DNA of 64,000 nt from Aquimarina atlantica (GCF_000626715.1 NZ_AQRA01000002.1:310001-374000); one strand, 5' to 3'; positions 35,742 through 44,675 are shown, counted from the first letter of the stretch. The notes: generated from the letters alone by a model not told the origin. Program-made: numbers and translations.

Positions 35742-37066
35742 GAGATCAAGGGCAAAAACTTATTTCTAAACTTAATGAGAAGTGCTACTCCTCTAAAAAG
35801 CGCCCAAACCGTAAATGCTATCCATATCCCATACAGCTTTAAATCAAAAAAATTGCATAAATAAAGAGTCGGTATAAATCCTAAGAATGTTGCTCCTAAT
35901 AATACATTTCTTAAATACTTCATTTCACCCAGGCCTTTAAAAATTCCATCAAAGACAAAAGCCAAACCATTAATAGGCTGTACAATCAAAACAATAAAAA
36001 AGACACTGTAAAATGTTTCTAACACTATGGTTTCGCTTGTAAATACTTTTCCTATTGTATCATAAAATATAAACCCAAATATTGCCAAAATCAAACTCAC
36101 ACCAATACCATAGCTACTTACACGCTTTCCTAATTTCCAGAGGGATGTATAGTCTTTTGCGCCTAATAGTTTTCCGCCAAGGATATTACCCGCTCCACCA
36201 TAACCATCAATAAAAAATGCAGTAAACATCCAGATATTCATTGCTATGGTATATGCAGCTATATATTCATCTCCATATTCGGTAGCATTAGATGTTGCAA
36301 AATACAATGCTGTATTTAGTGCAATAGATCGTACAAATAAGTTAAGACTCATCGTAACCAGTCTACCCAATTCTTTATTTAATGGAAAGCGTAACTTGAG
36401 ACTTACATTAGTTTTGGTTAACAATAGTATAAAAACGATAACCGCCATTAAGAGTTGCGAAATTAAGCTTGCCCATGCTGCTCCGCGAATCCCCATCGGA
36501 GTAATAAAACCTTCGATCCCATATACCAGAAAAAAATCTAAAACTATATTGGCTACTGCACCAATCACAGCAACAATCATTGGCCAAAATGTATTCTGTA
36601 GTCCTCTAAAAATACCAAAAACAGCAAATGTGAATAAAGTTAAAGGAAATCCCCAAACTCTAATGTCATAATAAACCACACAGTATTCTAAAATTAAACC
36701 TGAAGCATTGTATAATTTAAAAATCTCCTCAACAAAGAAAACCGTAGAGATCAATACAAAAACGCTAAGTGCTACATTAAAGAAAATAGCTTGAGCGGGC
36801 AATGTTTTTACTTCTTCAATTTTGCCTGCTCCCAGGTATTGAGAAATAATAGCAGATATTGCACTTCGGGTTTGCCCGAGAATCCATATTAATGCAGACA
36901 AAAACGACCCTACAATACCTACCGCTGCAAGTGATTCGGTACCGTATTCGGGAATGTTACCCACGATAGCGGTATCGGTTATCGATAGTAATGGTTCTGC
37001 AATACCAGCAACAATAGCCGGAATAGCTAGTCGGTTTATATTCTTAAAACCAATTACCTTGCTCAT
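35738..37066 (-). CDS. MATE-family efflux transporter (DinF-like)
   Basis: A 442 aa cation-coupled exporter with twelve predicted membrane helices in two MatE repeats. The start IPAIVAGIAEPLLSITDTAIVG and the repeat-two region are typical of the DinF branch. The substrate is probably organic cations or oxidised compounds, inferred from the family. It follows the acetyltransferase gene with a 4 bp overlap, so both are cotranscribed. Confidence 0.92.
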   Translation of the reverse strand: MSKVIGFKNINRLAIPAIVAGIAEPLLSITDTAIVGNIPEYGTESLAAVGIVGSFLSALIWILGQTRSAISAIISQYLGAGKIEEVKTLPAQAIFFNVALSVFVLISTVFFVEEIFKLYNASGLILEYCVVYYDIRVWGFPLTLFTFAVFGIFRGLQNTFWPMIVAVIGAVANIVLDFFLVYGIEGFITPMGIRGAAWASLISQLLMAVIVFILLLTKTNVSLKLRFPLNKELGRLVTMSLNLFVRSIALNTALYFATSNATEYGDEYIAAYTIAMNIWMFTAFFIDGYGGAGNILGGKLLGAKDYTSLWKLGKRVSSYGIGVSLILAIFGFIFYDTIGKVFTSETIVLETFYSVFFIVLIVQPINGLAFVFDGIFKGLGEMKYLRNVLLGATFLGFIPTLYLCNFFDLKLYGIWIAFTVWALFRGVALLIKFRNKFLPLIS

Positions 37067-37563
37067 AGAATGAGTTCATAACAGTGAAATGGGTGTTCGC
37101 TTTGTTTTGGGAAATAGATATCATCCAAGCGTTGATATCCTCTGATTTCATAAAATTTTTGGTTTCTCTTATTTTGACTAAACGTATCTAATCTTACCGA
37201 TTGATATTGATTTTTTCGAGCATAGTCTTCACCAAAATCCATTAGTTTTTGAGCATACCCCTTTCCCCAATATTCTGGATCAACCGCTACACGATGTATG
37301 TAAAGATTATTAGTATTGGCTGTTAACCATGTTACAGGAACATATTCTTCATCCATTAGGTCTGTGAGTACAATAATCCCTTTGATGTGGTTCTCTTCCT
37401 CCAGGACATATAACTCTTGTAGTTCTACATCTTTTTGAAAACGTTCTTGGGTTGGATAATGCTCATTCCATTGATAGATACCATTAGCTATCATTGCTTT
37501 GGCACAAGCTCGAGTCAATGTGTAAATAGCATCCAGATCAGATAATACTGCTTTACGAATCAT
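37063..37563 (-). CDS. GNAT-family N-acetyltransferase
   Basis: A 166 aa acetyl-CoA-dependent acyltransferase. I use ATG 37563 (MIRKAVLSDLDAIYTLTRAC), the usual GNAT start; the frame's first ATG adds 18 hydrophobic residues. Motif A is seen in LYIHRVAVDPEYWGKGYAQKLMDFGEDYA, and motif B in NQKFYEIRGYQRL. It overlaps the MATE gene, which may link acylation and export of the same compound class; this is inference. Confidence 0.88.
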   Translation of the reverse strand: MIRKAVLSDLDAIYTLTRACAKAMIANGIYQWNEHYPTQERFQKDVELQELYVLEEENHIKGIIVLTDLMDEEYVPVTWLTANTNNLYIHRVAVDPEYWGKGYAQKLMDFGEDYARKNQYQSVRLDTFSQNKRNQKFYEIRGYQRLDDIYFPKQSEHPFHCYELIL

Positions 37564-37759
37564 ATTTTTTTTGGAAAGAAGCAAAAATACTAACTTTATA
37601 TTGCAGTTAATAATCAAAGGTTATATTTAAAAAAACTTTAAGAAAAAAGCTTTTTTAAACTACCTGAAAAGGGTTAAAAATAATATTATATCAAGAAATG
37701 AGTTAGTAAAAGGTCTAAAATTGTAATTTTACACACTGAAACACAAATCATAATAATTA

Positions 37760-38560
37760 ATGAAGAATATATTGGTTCCTTTGGGCTTGTCTGAACATTC
37801 AATTAGTATGGCCAGACTTCAATATGCTATTGATTTTGCAAAAGAACTCAAAGCAAAAGTTTATGTAGTAGAGGTTTTTAAAGAATTACCTAGATCTGGT
37901 AGTCTTCCCTCTGTAAACAAAACATTAAAGGAAATCACTGCATCTTCTATCGAAGAAAAAGTTGCAAAAATTGATAAAAAAGGAGTAGAAGTAATTGCTT
38001 TACCATTAGAGGGTGAACTTCTTGAAGCAATCCCTAAGTTTAATTTACAGCACTCTATAAATTTACTCGTTTTGGGAGCAGAAGTTAAGGATATCAAAGA
38101 TCCTTATTTTCTTGGTGCAATTTCGGGAAGTCTTGTAAAAAATACCGAAATCCCGGTATTGATTATTCCTCAAATGTATACTTTTTCACCTATCAAAAAG
38201 ATACTAATGGCAGTTAAATCTGGTATCGTAAAAAAGAAAAATGCGTTAACTCCCGTAAAGGAAATTTTAAGTACTTTTGGTGGTGATTTAAAACTGCTTC
38301 AGGTAAAAACAGCAAATTTCTTAGATGAAGATTCTAAGTTTGACAAAGATTTAGGAGAAATTACCTCATCCTATAAATCATCTGAAAATGCTACTTTATT
38401 TCAAGGAGTTTTAGAACATCTTAATGAGAATTATCCAGATCTTATTTGTGTTTTTAGACGAAAACGAGGATTCTTTGCGAAGCTTTGGGAAGAAGATGCT
38501 GTTCTCAAAAAAGATTTTGACAGTAGAATCCCTTTATTAGTTTTAAGAGGATCAGATTAA
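37760..38560 (+). CDS. tandem universal stress protein
   Basis: A 266 aa protein made of two UspA-like domains. The first (MKNILVPLGLSEHSISMARLQYAIDFA...INLLVLGAEV...GSLVKNTEIPVLIIP) has a GS-V end typical of ATP-binding Usp. The second (IKKILMAVKSGIV...) is diverged and lacks the glycine loop. Role in stress survival inferred from the family. It is the last gene before the tRNA and island. Confidence 0.82.
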   Translation: MKNILVPLGLSEHSISMARLQYAIDFAKELKAKVYVVEVFKELPRSGSLPSVNKTLKEITASSIEEKVAKIDKKGVEVIALPLEGELLEAIPKFNLQHSINLLVLGAEVKDIKDPYFLGAISGSLVKNTEIPVLIIPQMYTFSPIKKILMAVKSGIVKKKNALTPVKEILSTFGGDLKLLQVKTANFLDEDSKFDKDLGEITSSYKSSENATLFQGVLEHLNENYPDLICVFRRKRGFFAKLWEEDAVLKKDFDSRIPLLVLRGSD

Positions 38561-38636
38561 AAAATATAAGGGATGTAGCTTCCCGAAAACACTACGTCCA
38601 TGGGGATAGGCACTTTGCCCTTCACCATGAGAAATT

Positions 38637-38710
38637 GGGGATGTAGCTCAGCTGGCTAGAGCGCTTGACTGGCAGTCAAGAGGTCGTGGGTTCGAGTCCC
38701 ATCTTCTCCA
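38637..38710 (+). tRNA. tRNA-Ala (anticodon GGC)
   Basis: A 74-nt cloverleaf: acceptor GGGGATG with CTTCTCC, D arm GCTC..GAGC, anticodon arm CTTGA-CTGGCAG-TCAAG giving GGC (alanine), T arm GTGGG-TTCGAGT-CCCAT, discriminator A. The acceptor carries the G3-U70 wobble that identifies alanine tRNAs. One T-T mismatch is present at pair 6-67. CCA is not encoded. A terminator follows. Confidence 0.95.
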
Positions 38711-38724
38711 CTAGTAATAACGAG

Positions 38725-38750
38725 GCTTCACAGAAATGTGAAGCTTTTTT
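38725..38750 (+). terminator. intrinsic terminator after tRNA-Ala
   Basis: GCTTCAC / GTGAAGC stem with a AGAAAT loop followed by TTTTTT. Confidence 0.85.
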
Positions 38751-38794
38751 ATTTTGATAGTAGTGGAGTATTGTGGTGGGTTTTAACAAAATAA

Positions 38795-39331
38795 TTATTC
38801 TTTTTCCTCAAGTGTTAGCCTACCTAATAGTTCATAATTTTTATTTTCAAGATTTGTTTTAATCTCATCATCAACTTTTATAAGCTTCTCGATTAATTCT
38901 TCTTGAAGTTCAATTATTTTTCTTCCAGCTTTTTCGGGTTCTGTTTCTTTAAGCCCAAGTATCGGTCCTAATCTGGTTGTATGAATTCTGACAATCTCTC
39001 TTCTAACCCTGCTAAAAGCATTTTTAGCTGCGACAATACTTAATAGTTTATCTAAATTAGCAAACACTCGTTCTATGGCAGTAATTAGTAGAACAACTGC
39101 TCCAATTATCTGAACAACTATGTCTAAGTCCTTTAAAAAGCCCGAAGCTATCAAAATACCACTCACAACTACTATCAATTTTAGAACTATCGCAATTGTT
39201 TTTTTTGATTTAATTAATGTGGTCAATTTATCAACTTCAATATCAAGGTTATCTAACCAACCTTTAAAATTACGATTTGAAAACTTCAATTCTTTTTTAA
39301 GCCCCTTGCTAATGTTTTCTATTTCTTCCAT
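38795..39331 (-). CDS. two-transmembrane protein, SLATT-like layout
   Basis: A 178 aa protein, last gene of a five-gene operon in the island. Two adjacent membrane helices (TIAIVLKLIVVVSGILIASGF and DIVVQIIGAVVLLITAIERVF) are followed by a long charged helical region (SRVRREIVRIHTTRLGP...KIIELQEELIEKLIKVDDEI). This layout resembles SLATT-type effector proteins of nucleotide-signalling defence systems, which form pores. The resemblance is only in layout, as I see no definite motif. The gap to the next upstream gene is 5 bp. Confidence 0.5.
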   Translation of the reverse strand: MEEIENISKGLKKELKFSNRNFKGWLDNLDIEVDKLTTLIKSKKTIAIVLKLIVVVSGILIASGFLKDLDIVVQIIGAVVLLITAIERVFANLDKLLSIVAAKNAFSRVRREIVRIHTTRLGPILGLKETEPEKAGRKIIELQEELIEKLIKVDDEIKTNLENKNYELLGRLTLEEKE

Positions 39332-39336
39332 TTTAA

Positions 39337-39636
39337 CTATTTAAGTGGTGATGAAACTTCTATTTTACGTTGCCATACATCCCCTGATTGATTTTGAATT
39401 ATTAATTTCAGATAACCGCCTTTTTCTACAAATACCGAAGGATTAGCGTTGAAATAAAATCTTTCTCCAGATATGAGTTTAAATCTTCCGCACTCATCAC
39501 AAGGGTTAAGTTTTGGTGGTCTTGGAGGCTGAGTGAAACATAAAATGGAAATTTCCATTTCTGTATCTGAATTTGCAATCAACGAATTTCGTTGATTCAA
39601 AGCTATACGGGTTGTTTCTAATTGTACTTTAAGCAT
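39337..39636 (-). CDS. hypothetical protein with CDECG motif, 99 aa
   Basis: A small soluble protein without signal peptide. The first 35 residues form strands (VQLETTRIALNQRNSL). A proline-rich PPRPPKLNPCDECGRF motif follows, with a CxxC that may bind metal. The remainder (FNANPSVFVEKGGYLKLIIQN) is beta-rich. Family not recognised. It is cotranscribed with the outer membrane-like gene upstream (9 bp gap) and the membrane gene downstream (5 bp gap). Confidence 0.6.
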   Translation of the reverse strand: MLKVQLETTRIALNQRNSLIANSDTEMEISILCFTQPPRPPKLNPCDECGRFKLISGERFYFNANPSVFVEKGGYLKLIIQNQSGDVWQRKIEVSSPLK

Positions 39637-39645
39637 TATAATATT

Positions 39646-40533
39646 TTAAAATTTGACTTTAAGACTAACAGCATAGAAAGATTGCTCTTCAAAGTTCTTT
39701 GTTGGGTCTTCTCCATCTGTGTAGTCGATACCAATTTTTGCGGTTTTTTTACCGTCATCTATACTAAAGAACATATAGTTAAAACTTGCTGTGAAAAAGT
39801 TATGTTGTTCTTTGTCAAAGTTATCAACATCTTCAGAGAGAATATACCTGTACTGCCAATCTATATTGAATTCAAACTTATCTTTCCAATTATCACATGA
39901 AGGGAAAAGGCTAATGTTTGAGGTAAGTCTTAATAAAGCACGATAAATATTACCTTCACTCAGAATCTCTTCAGCCGATATTCTATTTTCATTTTCCAAT
40001 CCTATATAAGGTGAATACACAAATTGAAATATTCTACCTATATCTACAATGGTGTTTGGAATATAAAAGAATTTTGCTTTCTTAGCCTTGCCTTTAGCAA
40101 TAGCTGTAACATATAGATTACCTTGAAATGAAGATATATCTTTGACTTCATCTTCGTTATATTTCAAAGAAGAGATTAATATTGGAGTCCATTTTTTTAT
40201 TGATATATCCCTTGTTTGCCATTCTAACGCTAATCCAGTTTGCCAATTGTCTTGTTCTTTATCTACTAAAGTGTTTTTATGATACTCAATGTAAGGTGAT
40301 AATGTTACAACTTCATTAGAATCATTCAATACATTAACTCCGATAGCAGCATTTAATAGCCATGATTCACTTTTGTTTTTTGGATTAGTGTAAGTAAAAT
40401 TTGCGGATTTTGCCTTATCATTTTTACTTTGAAATGACTTTCTTAACGTAATACGATTAAGAAAGTTTCCGCCTTGACTATATGAAAAATCAGCACAAAT
40501 GATGAACGTAATAATCAATATTATATGCTTCAT
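39646..40533 (-). CDS. predicted outer-membrane beta-barrel protein, 295 aa
   Basis: An exported protein: the signal peptide MKHIILIITFIICADFSYSQ is followed by many amphipathic strands (LLNAAIGVNVLND, VTLSPYIEYHK, NWQTGLALEWQTR, FEFNIDWQYRYIL, NFFTASFNYMFFS) and a C-terminal aromatic ending KVKF, typical of barrels. No plug or known family motif. It overlaps the ACP-like gene start by 4 bp, so it belongs to the same operon. An outer membrane protein in an operon with a 2-TM protein and an MBL enzyme is unusual. Confidence 0.65.
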   Translation of the reverse strand: MKHIILIITFIICADFSYSQGGNFLNRITLRKSFQSKNDKAKSANFTYTNPKNKSESWLLNAAIGVNVLNDSNEVVTLSPYIEYHKNTLVDKEQDNWQTGLALEWQTRDISIKKWTPILISSLKYNEDEVKDISSFQGNLYVTAIAKGKAKKAKFFYIPNTIVDIGRIFQFVYSPYIGLENENRISAEEILSEGNIYRALLRLTSNISLFPSCDNWKDKFEFNIDWQYRYILSEDVDNFDKEQHNFFTASFNYMFFSIDDGKKTAKIGIDYTDGEDPTKNFEEQSFYAVSLKVKF

Positions 40534-40904
40534 ATTTTTGATTTTACCAATTTAATACAATCAGATACTTTAGTTAATTTTTCACATTCAATTACTGTGA
40601 CAGTTTTATTGGACTTTAAATCTCTTACTATTCTTTGGAAATATCGCTTTAAAGATTTTTTATGGTAAATAGTTAATCCTAAATCTGTTTTCAAGCTTTG
40701 GTTATCTTTTATATAATCAATTTCGAATCCACTTAAATCAGATAATGCTTCGTAAACTCTTCTTTTAATATAACCATCCTTATCAGTTTTTCCGATTACT
40801 AGTTTTACTAAATTGTCCAACTCTCTAATTTGACTTCCTTGAACTATTGTTATAAATTTTTCCAATTCTTTTTGGTTCAGGGATAATATTATTTTTTGTT
40901 TCAT
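40530..40904 (-). CDS. small helical protein, ACP-like C-terminal half, 124 aa
   Basis: A 124 aa protein of no firm family. The second half (IKDNQSLKTDLGLTIYHKKSL followed by ECEKLTKVSDCIKLVKS) follows the helix pattern of acyl carrier proteins, but the DSL serine that carries phosphopantetheine is replaced. If homologous, it cannot be a normal carrier. The first half is a lysine-rich helical region (LNQKELEKFITIV). It is 53 bp downstream of the MBL gene and overlaps the barrel gene. Confidence 0.45.
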   Translation of the reverse strand: MKQKIILSLNQKELEKFITIVQGSQIRELDNLVKLVIGKTDKDGYIKRRVYEALSDLSGFEIDYIKDNQSLKTDLGLTIYHKKSLKRYFQRIVRDLKSNKTVTVIECEKLTKVSDCIKLVKSKI

Positions 40905-40957
40905 GAAATACCTGTATTATATAGTTTTTATTTTATCAAATTCATGTATGATAGTAA

Positions 40958-42544
40958 TCAACCACTTACATGTTTTAATTTTAATTTTCCATCATCGTCA
41001 ATTAAATATTCGAAATAAAACCATTTTTTCTTATCGGATTTCTCCTCAATTTTAAATGCAGTAATTAACCTTTGTCCATCAGTTTTCAAATAAATTGCTC
41101 CATAAGTCTCAACATTTAACTTAGTTAAATCATGAATATCTCTTTCAATTTTTTCCTTAATCTCAGTTCTTTTAGCTTTATTTGACTCATTGGTCATAGT
41201 CTTAAGCTTTTTTAAAACCTTCTTAACCTTCGTCTCATCTTCAAACTCTCTTGTAGACCTTTGAAGCTCCGTGGATAAAATAACTGGTGATTCGCCTTTT
41301 CCAAATTTTCCTAATCTTCCTAACAAATCAGGTCTTGGATGTATATGTCCTTCTTCATCCCCTGATGAAATAACAAAGCACGCAGGATTTACAGCAGATA
41401 AAAATTCATCAGTTACATCTGTAGCACCGTGATGACATGTTTTCATTATATCAGCTTCAAACCAATTTTTGGCTTCTTCAATCATTTCTTTTGATTTTAA
41501 GCTTCCTTTTTGGGGGAAACGAGTTCTATTTGTATAATGTTTTAACAAAAACTTTTCAGCAATAGAATTTAGGTCGCCTCCAAAGAACACTTTAAATTTC
41601 CCAAAATGTAATCTTAGAAGAATGGAATGTCCATTTTTTGTTTTTCCATATTGATTACTAATTTTCCTAAGTCTTAATTTTCCATTCTTTTCCTCAATGA
41701 TAGGTCCAAGAATTTCAATTTGATACGGTAGATTATTTGAAGGGGCAAAGCCTGGCATAAAGGCTCTACCATTTTCATGGGTGCTGTGTTTAGGATGGGT
41801 AGAAAGTATAGCAAAGTTTTCAATCAAAGGATTATTAAGAGCATTAAACATTATTGGAGGGAATTCATATCTCCCAAAGTTTGTATCATCCGAAAAATGC
41901 TTTTCTATATCATGTTTTGATTCTGCAAGGTCATATATATAATCTTTACCGTTATCAGGGTCAGTTTTGAATCCACCAACTTTTTCAAACTTTCCACTCA
42001 CAGGTCTTTCAACAAGTCCATTTTGATAGATGTTTTTAAAACCAAATCTGTGGTCTTTAAAGATATTTTCAAAGCCTAGATAATGGTCTCTATCAGGATG
42101 TGTTATGATAGCACCTTCAAATTTAAAACTACGATAAGGGTTAAATCTTGCTTTTAAAAAAGTATACATGTTTTCACTTTCCCCGGCATCAATAACAAAA
42201 ATTTTCTCCTCTGAGCTTTGCTCAGGAGAAATTAAAATTGCACCATCTCCCTGACCAACATCTAGAAAAATAATCTCTAATGGGCGTTCTTTAGATGTAT
42301 AGCTTTCATCTATGTATAAAGTTTCTGGATTAAATCGAGGTGACCATACAACAGGAATCCATTTAGAATCAAGGTGGCTTGTATCATGATTTTCATCAAT
42401 TCGTAAATAATCTCCCCAAATTACCTGTCTAGCTTTTTCTAGTTTTTGACTGCTAAAGTTATACCTGTAGAGATATACTTTTTTACTTTTTTTATTTAAA
42501 CTTTCCTCCCCTTTTTTAACTAAGCGTACAAATTTATGTGCCAT
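40958..42544 (-). CDS. ComEC/Rec2-like metallo-beta-lactamase-fold protein
   Basis: A 528 aa soluble protein with start ATG 42544 (MAHKFVRLVKKGEES); an 11-residue longer frame exists. After a non-catalytic N-terminal region of about 90 residues come the MBL motifs: FLDVGQGDGAILI, FVIDAGES, the metal site THPDRDH, FGGDLN, KTCHHGATDVTDEF and FVISSGDEEGHIHPRPDLLGRLG. These match the soluble DNA-degrading domain of ComEC, but no membrane domain is present. The C-terminal 100 residues hold a charged coiled coil. It is first in a five-gene operon. A nuclease or phosphodiesterase role in conflict or DNA processing is likely but not shown. Confidence 0.78.
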   Translation of the reverse strand: MAHKFVRLVKKGEESLNKKSKKVYLYRYNFSSQKLEKARQVIWGDYLRIDENHDTSHLDSKWIPVVWSPRFNPETLYIDESYTSKERPLEIIFLDVGQGDGAILISPEQSSEEKIFVIDAGESENMYTFLKARFNPYRSFKFEGAIITHPDRDHYLGFENIFKDHRFGFKNIYQNGLVERPVSGKFEKVGGFKTDPDNGKDYIYDLAESKHDIEKHFSDDTNFGRYEFPPIMFNALNNPLIENFAILSTHPKHSTHENGRAFMPGFAPSNNLPYQIEILGPIIEEKNGKLRLRKISNQYGKTKNGHSILLRLHFGKFKVFFGGDLNSIAEKFLLKHYTNRTRFPQKGSLKSKEMIEEAKNWFEADIMKTCHHGATDVTDEFLSAVNPACFVISSGDEEGHIHPRPDLLGRLGKFGKGESPVILSTELQRSTREFEDETKVKKVLKKLKTMTNESNKAKRTEIKEKIERDIHDLTKLNVETYGAIYLKTDGQRLITAFKIEEKSDKKKWFYFEYLIDDDGKLKLKHVSG

Positions 42545-42792
42545 GATAAAAATATTAGAATCAATATTACATAACAATAGCTTCTAACAAAATACCCAAT
42601 AAAAGGTATATTCGAATTAATAAAACTACATTCAAATCAATTCCGAAAATTCCAGCATATAGGTTTTTTCGGTTATTATTGAGTTATTAAATAGGAATTA
42701 TAAGGGGGAGGGGTAATTATATTTTGGTTACTTCCTTTCGGAAAAACTTCGATAATAAAGTTAATATAATTTATTTGGGAATACAAAATTTT

Positions 42793-43317
42793 TTATTCAA
42801 AAATTCTCATATTCAACCCTTTAGAAACAATTTCAGCATCAATATAATGTTTGTTTAACGTTCTCATATTATCATGAGAGCTTAATTCAATCATATCATC
42901 TCCAGCAATTTTATTCAAGTAGGACAAGTATGTTTTTCTGAGTGTTTTGAATTTTTTTTGAGCGACATTAGGGAAGGCTTGACCATAGTAATGACTAAAA
43001 CCTTTAGATAATGCATTTATTATGGTCCTATGCTTTACTTTTCGATTAGGTTCAATAATATAAAGCTCACTGTCTTTGAAATCATCATATCCAAGCTCAT
43101 TTAACAGGTCAAATAAATCAGGCCCAATAGGGATAACTTTCTTTTTGAATATTTTTTCAGTGCATCTTTCAACTTTTAGGTTATCTACTACTAAAATCAA
43201 ACAACCTGCTTTATCACTATATTGTACGTCGTTCCATGATAAATCAACTAATTCTTCCCGTCTTAATGTAAAAGATTGTATTGAGCTTTTAAAAAGTAAA
43301 GGGTACATCATATACAA
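42793..43317 (-). pseudogene. tyrosine recombinase remnant (catalytic half only)
   Basis: The 174 codons correspond to the C-terminal part of a Bacteroidota-type integrase: SFTLRREELVDLSWNDVQY (Arg I region), KKKVIPIGPDLFDLLNELGY, KTLRKTYLSYL (second Arg, but the usual preceding His is Lys), LSSHDNMRTLNKHYID (third motif and tyrosine). The N-terminal arm and core-binding domains, about 200 residues, are missing: an in-frame stop lies about 11 codons upstream of TTG 43317 and only AT-rich DNA follows. It is a decayed integrase and a sign that this stretch was acquired. Confidence 0.68.
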
Positions 43318-43470
43318 ACATGTATAATCCGAAGAATTGTATTCATTTTAAATTAGATAAACCCTATTTAAGTGTTATTTAATTTTTCGAATTGTAAACG
43401 AGTTAAAACTATATAATAAGAATCCTAAATATGCAATAAATAATTCAATATTTTATATATAAAATTATTA

Positions 43471-43866
43471 CTAAGAATTTGAACCGACTAATGCCCTAAT
43501 TTTATCTAAATATGATTTAGCTACTTTTGCTTTTTTTGGGCTAACACGATAATTACTATATCTACAGGTACGACAGAAATCATGAAGGCTTCTATATAAA
43601 TTACCAGCACCTTCGATTCTTTGCTCAACTAGTTTTATAGTAGATTGATGTTTGGAAATTTTAATGCCTTCATTTAAAGATTTAGAAAAATATTGCTCAA
43701 AACTAGAATATTCATAACCTTCTTCATCTCTAAATGGGAATATTTCTTCTTGAACTAGGTGTAATGCAGAATAAAAAGCTGTCGTAATTACCCAATCATA
43801 AAACTTACCATCCTTTAAAAGAAATTCACATGCTTCAAAATTATGCTGAGAATGAGATTTAGACAT
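43471..43866 (-). CDS. HEPN-like protein, 131 aa
   Basis: A 131 aa all-helical protein. The N-terminus (HNFEACEFLLKDGKFYDWVITTAFYSALHLVQEEIF) has the N-x-A...DW....FYSALH pattern of HEPN domains. A cysteine-rich segment (LHDFCRTCRYSNYRV) takes the place where HEPN toxins carry RxxxxH. Catalytic competence as an RNase is therefore uncertain. It is the second gene of a two-gene unit whose genes overlap by one base, as in toxin-antitoxin or abortive-infection pairs. Confidence 0.6.
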   Translation of the reverse strand: MSKSHSQHNFEACEFLLKDGKFYDWVITTAFYSALHLVQEEIFPFRDEEGYEYSSFEQYFSKSLNEGIKISKHQSTIKLVEQRIEGAGNLYRSLHDFCRTCRYSNYRVSPKKAKVAKSYLDKIRALVGSNS

Positions 43867-44357
43867 TAGTTAGTTTCAGACATTTTATAGTCCATAAAAA
43901 ATCCATCTGAAACCAATAAACTTGTATTGAACTGCCCATCTGCTCTATCAGAGAACAAAAACATTAAATTGTAATATTTATCGTTCGTCACTTCTTCTTC
44001 AATAGTTGCCGCAAAATCGTAACTTACTAGAAAATCTTCAGAAATAAATTCATCTTCTGGTAAGGTGATTAGAATAACAAAATCATTGAAAGACTTAATT
44101 TTTAAATGGGCAGAAATTGGATTTAACTTCCTTTTCTTTAAAAATGACAACATTTTATCAGTATAAACTGCCGATTTATTAATGTTTTCATTTAGTTTAT
44201 CAACAAAAATTTGTTTAGTTTCTTTGATTCCTTCTTTTTTCCCTTTTAGATAAGCATCAATAACATCATCATTAGTGAATATAGAATTTTTATCAACAGA
44301 AACCTCCCAAGTTTGAGAATCACCTAATCCGCTTGTATTAGTTGTAGTTGTTTCCAT
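43866..44357 (-). CDS. partner of the HEPN-like protein, 163 aa
   Basis: A soluble 163 aa protein: a disordered Thr/Ser-rich N-terminus, a helical segment (DAYLKGKKEGIKETKQIFVDKLNENINKS) and a beta-rich second half (FNDFVILITLPEDEFISEDFLVSYDFAATIEEE). No nucleotidyltransferase motif is visible, so it is not a classical MNT antitoxin. It is expressed from the promoter at 44369-44397. The function of antitoxin or sensor is inferred only from the pairing. Confidence 0.6.
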   Translation of the reverse strand: METTTTNTSGLGDSQTWEVSVDKNSIFTNDDVIDAYLKGKKEGIKETKQIFVDKLNENINKSAVYTDKMLSFLKKRKLNPISAHLKIKSFNDFVILITLPEDEFISEDFLVSYDFAATIEEEVTNDKYYNLMFLFSDRADGQFNTSLLVSDGFFMDYKMSETN

Positions 44358-44368
44358 AAAATCGCTTG

Positions 44369-44397
44369 CAAAGGTAGAATAATATTGTAAATAACAA
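44369..44397 (-). promoter_or_regulatory. textbook Bacteroidota promoter for the HEPN-like pair
   Basis: On the minus strand TTG (complement of 44395-44397), 18 bp, then TACCTTTG (44369-44376) gives a -33/-7 pair with ideal spacing. The ATG at 44357 lies only 11 bp after the -7 box, so the mRNA is nearly leaderless. Confidence 0.7.
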
Positions 44398-44525
44398 TGT
44401 TATAAATCTATTAGTTTCATTTCAAAAATCAAAATAAAGACAATAAGTGGATTAGCAATATATATAAAAATAGCGAATTCTATGCCAAAAATTTCATTAA
44501 TCTTATTTTACAGGCTTAAATTATT

Positions 44526-44675
44526 TTAAACCTTAATATTAAATGATAAACTATTTTCTTTCAAAAAACTGTTTGAACCATCCTTTCTTTTCTTAGACTT
44601 TAAAGTGCTGTCAGGAGTTTTTATTGTAGTAGTATCATTATCAAGAACAGACTCTACAATAAAAACATCCCACAT
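44526..44675 (-). CDS. short ORF of 49 codons, uncertain
   Basis: In the 467 bp gap between the HEPN-like pair and the VCBS gene, one frame runs 49 codons: it starts MWDVFIVESVLDND and has a Lys/Ser-rich middle (LKSKKRKDGSN). It has no signal peptide. It may be a decayed 3' end of an older gene at the island border. The rest of the gap contains the HEPN promoter and nothing else that I can support. Confidence 0.25.
   Translation of the reverse strand: MWDVFIVESVLDNDTTTIKTPDSTLKSKKRKDGSNSFLKENSLSFNIKV

Noticed and set aside
42701-42711. G-rich run GGGGGAGGGG as quadruplex or att site
   Set aside because: A single short run with only two G-tracts; not enough for a quadruplex, and no repeat partner was found.
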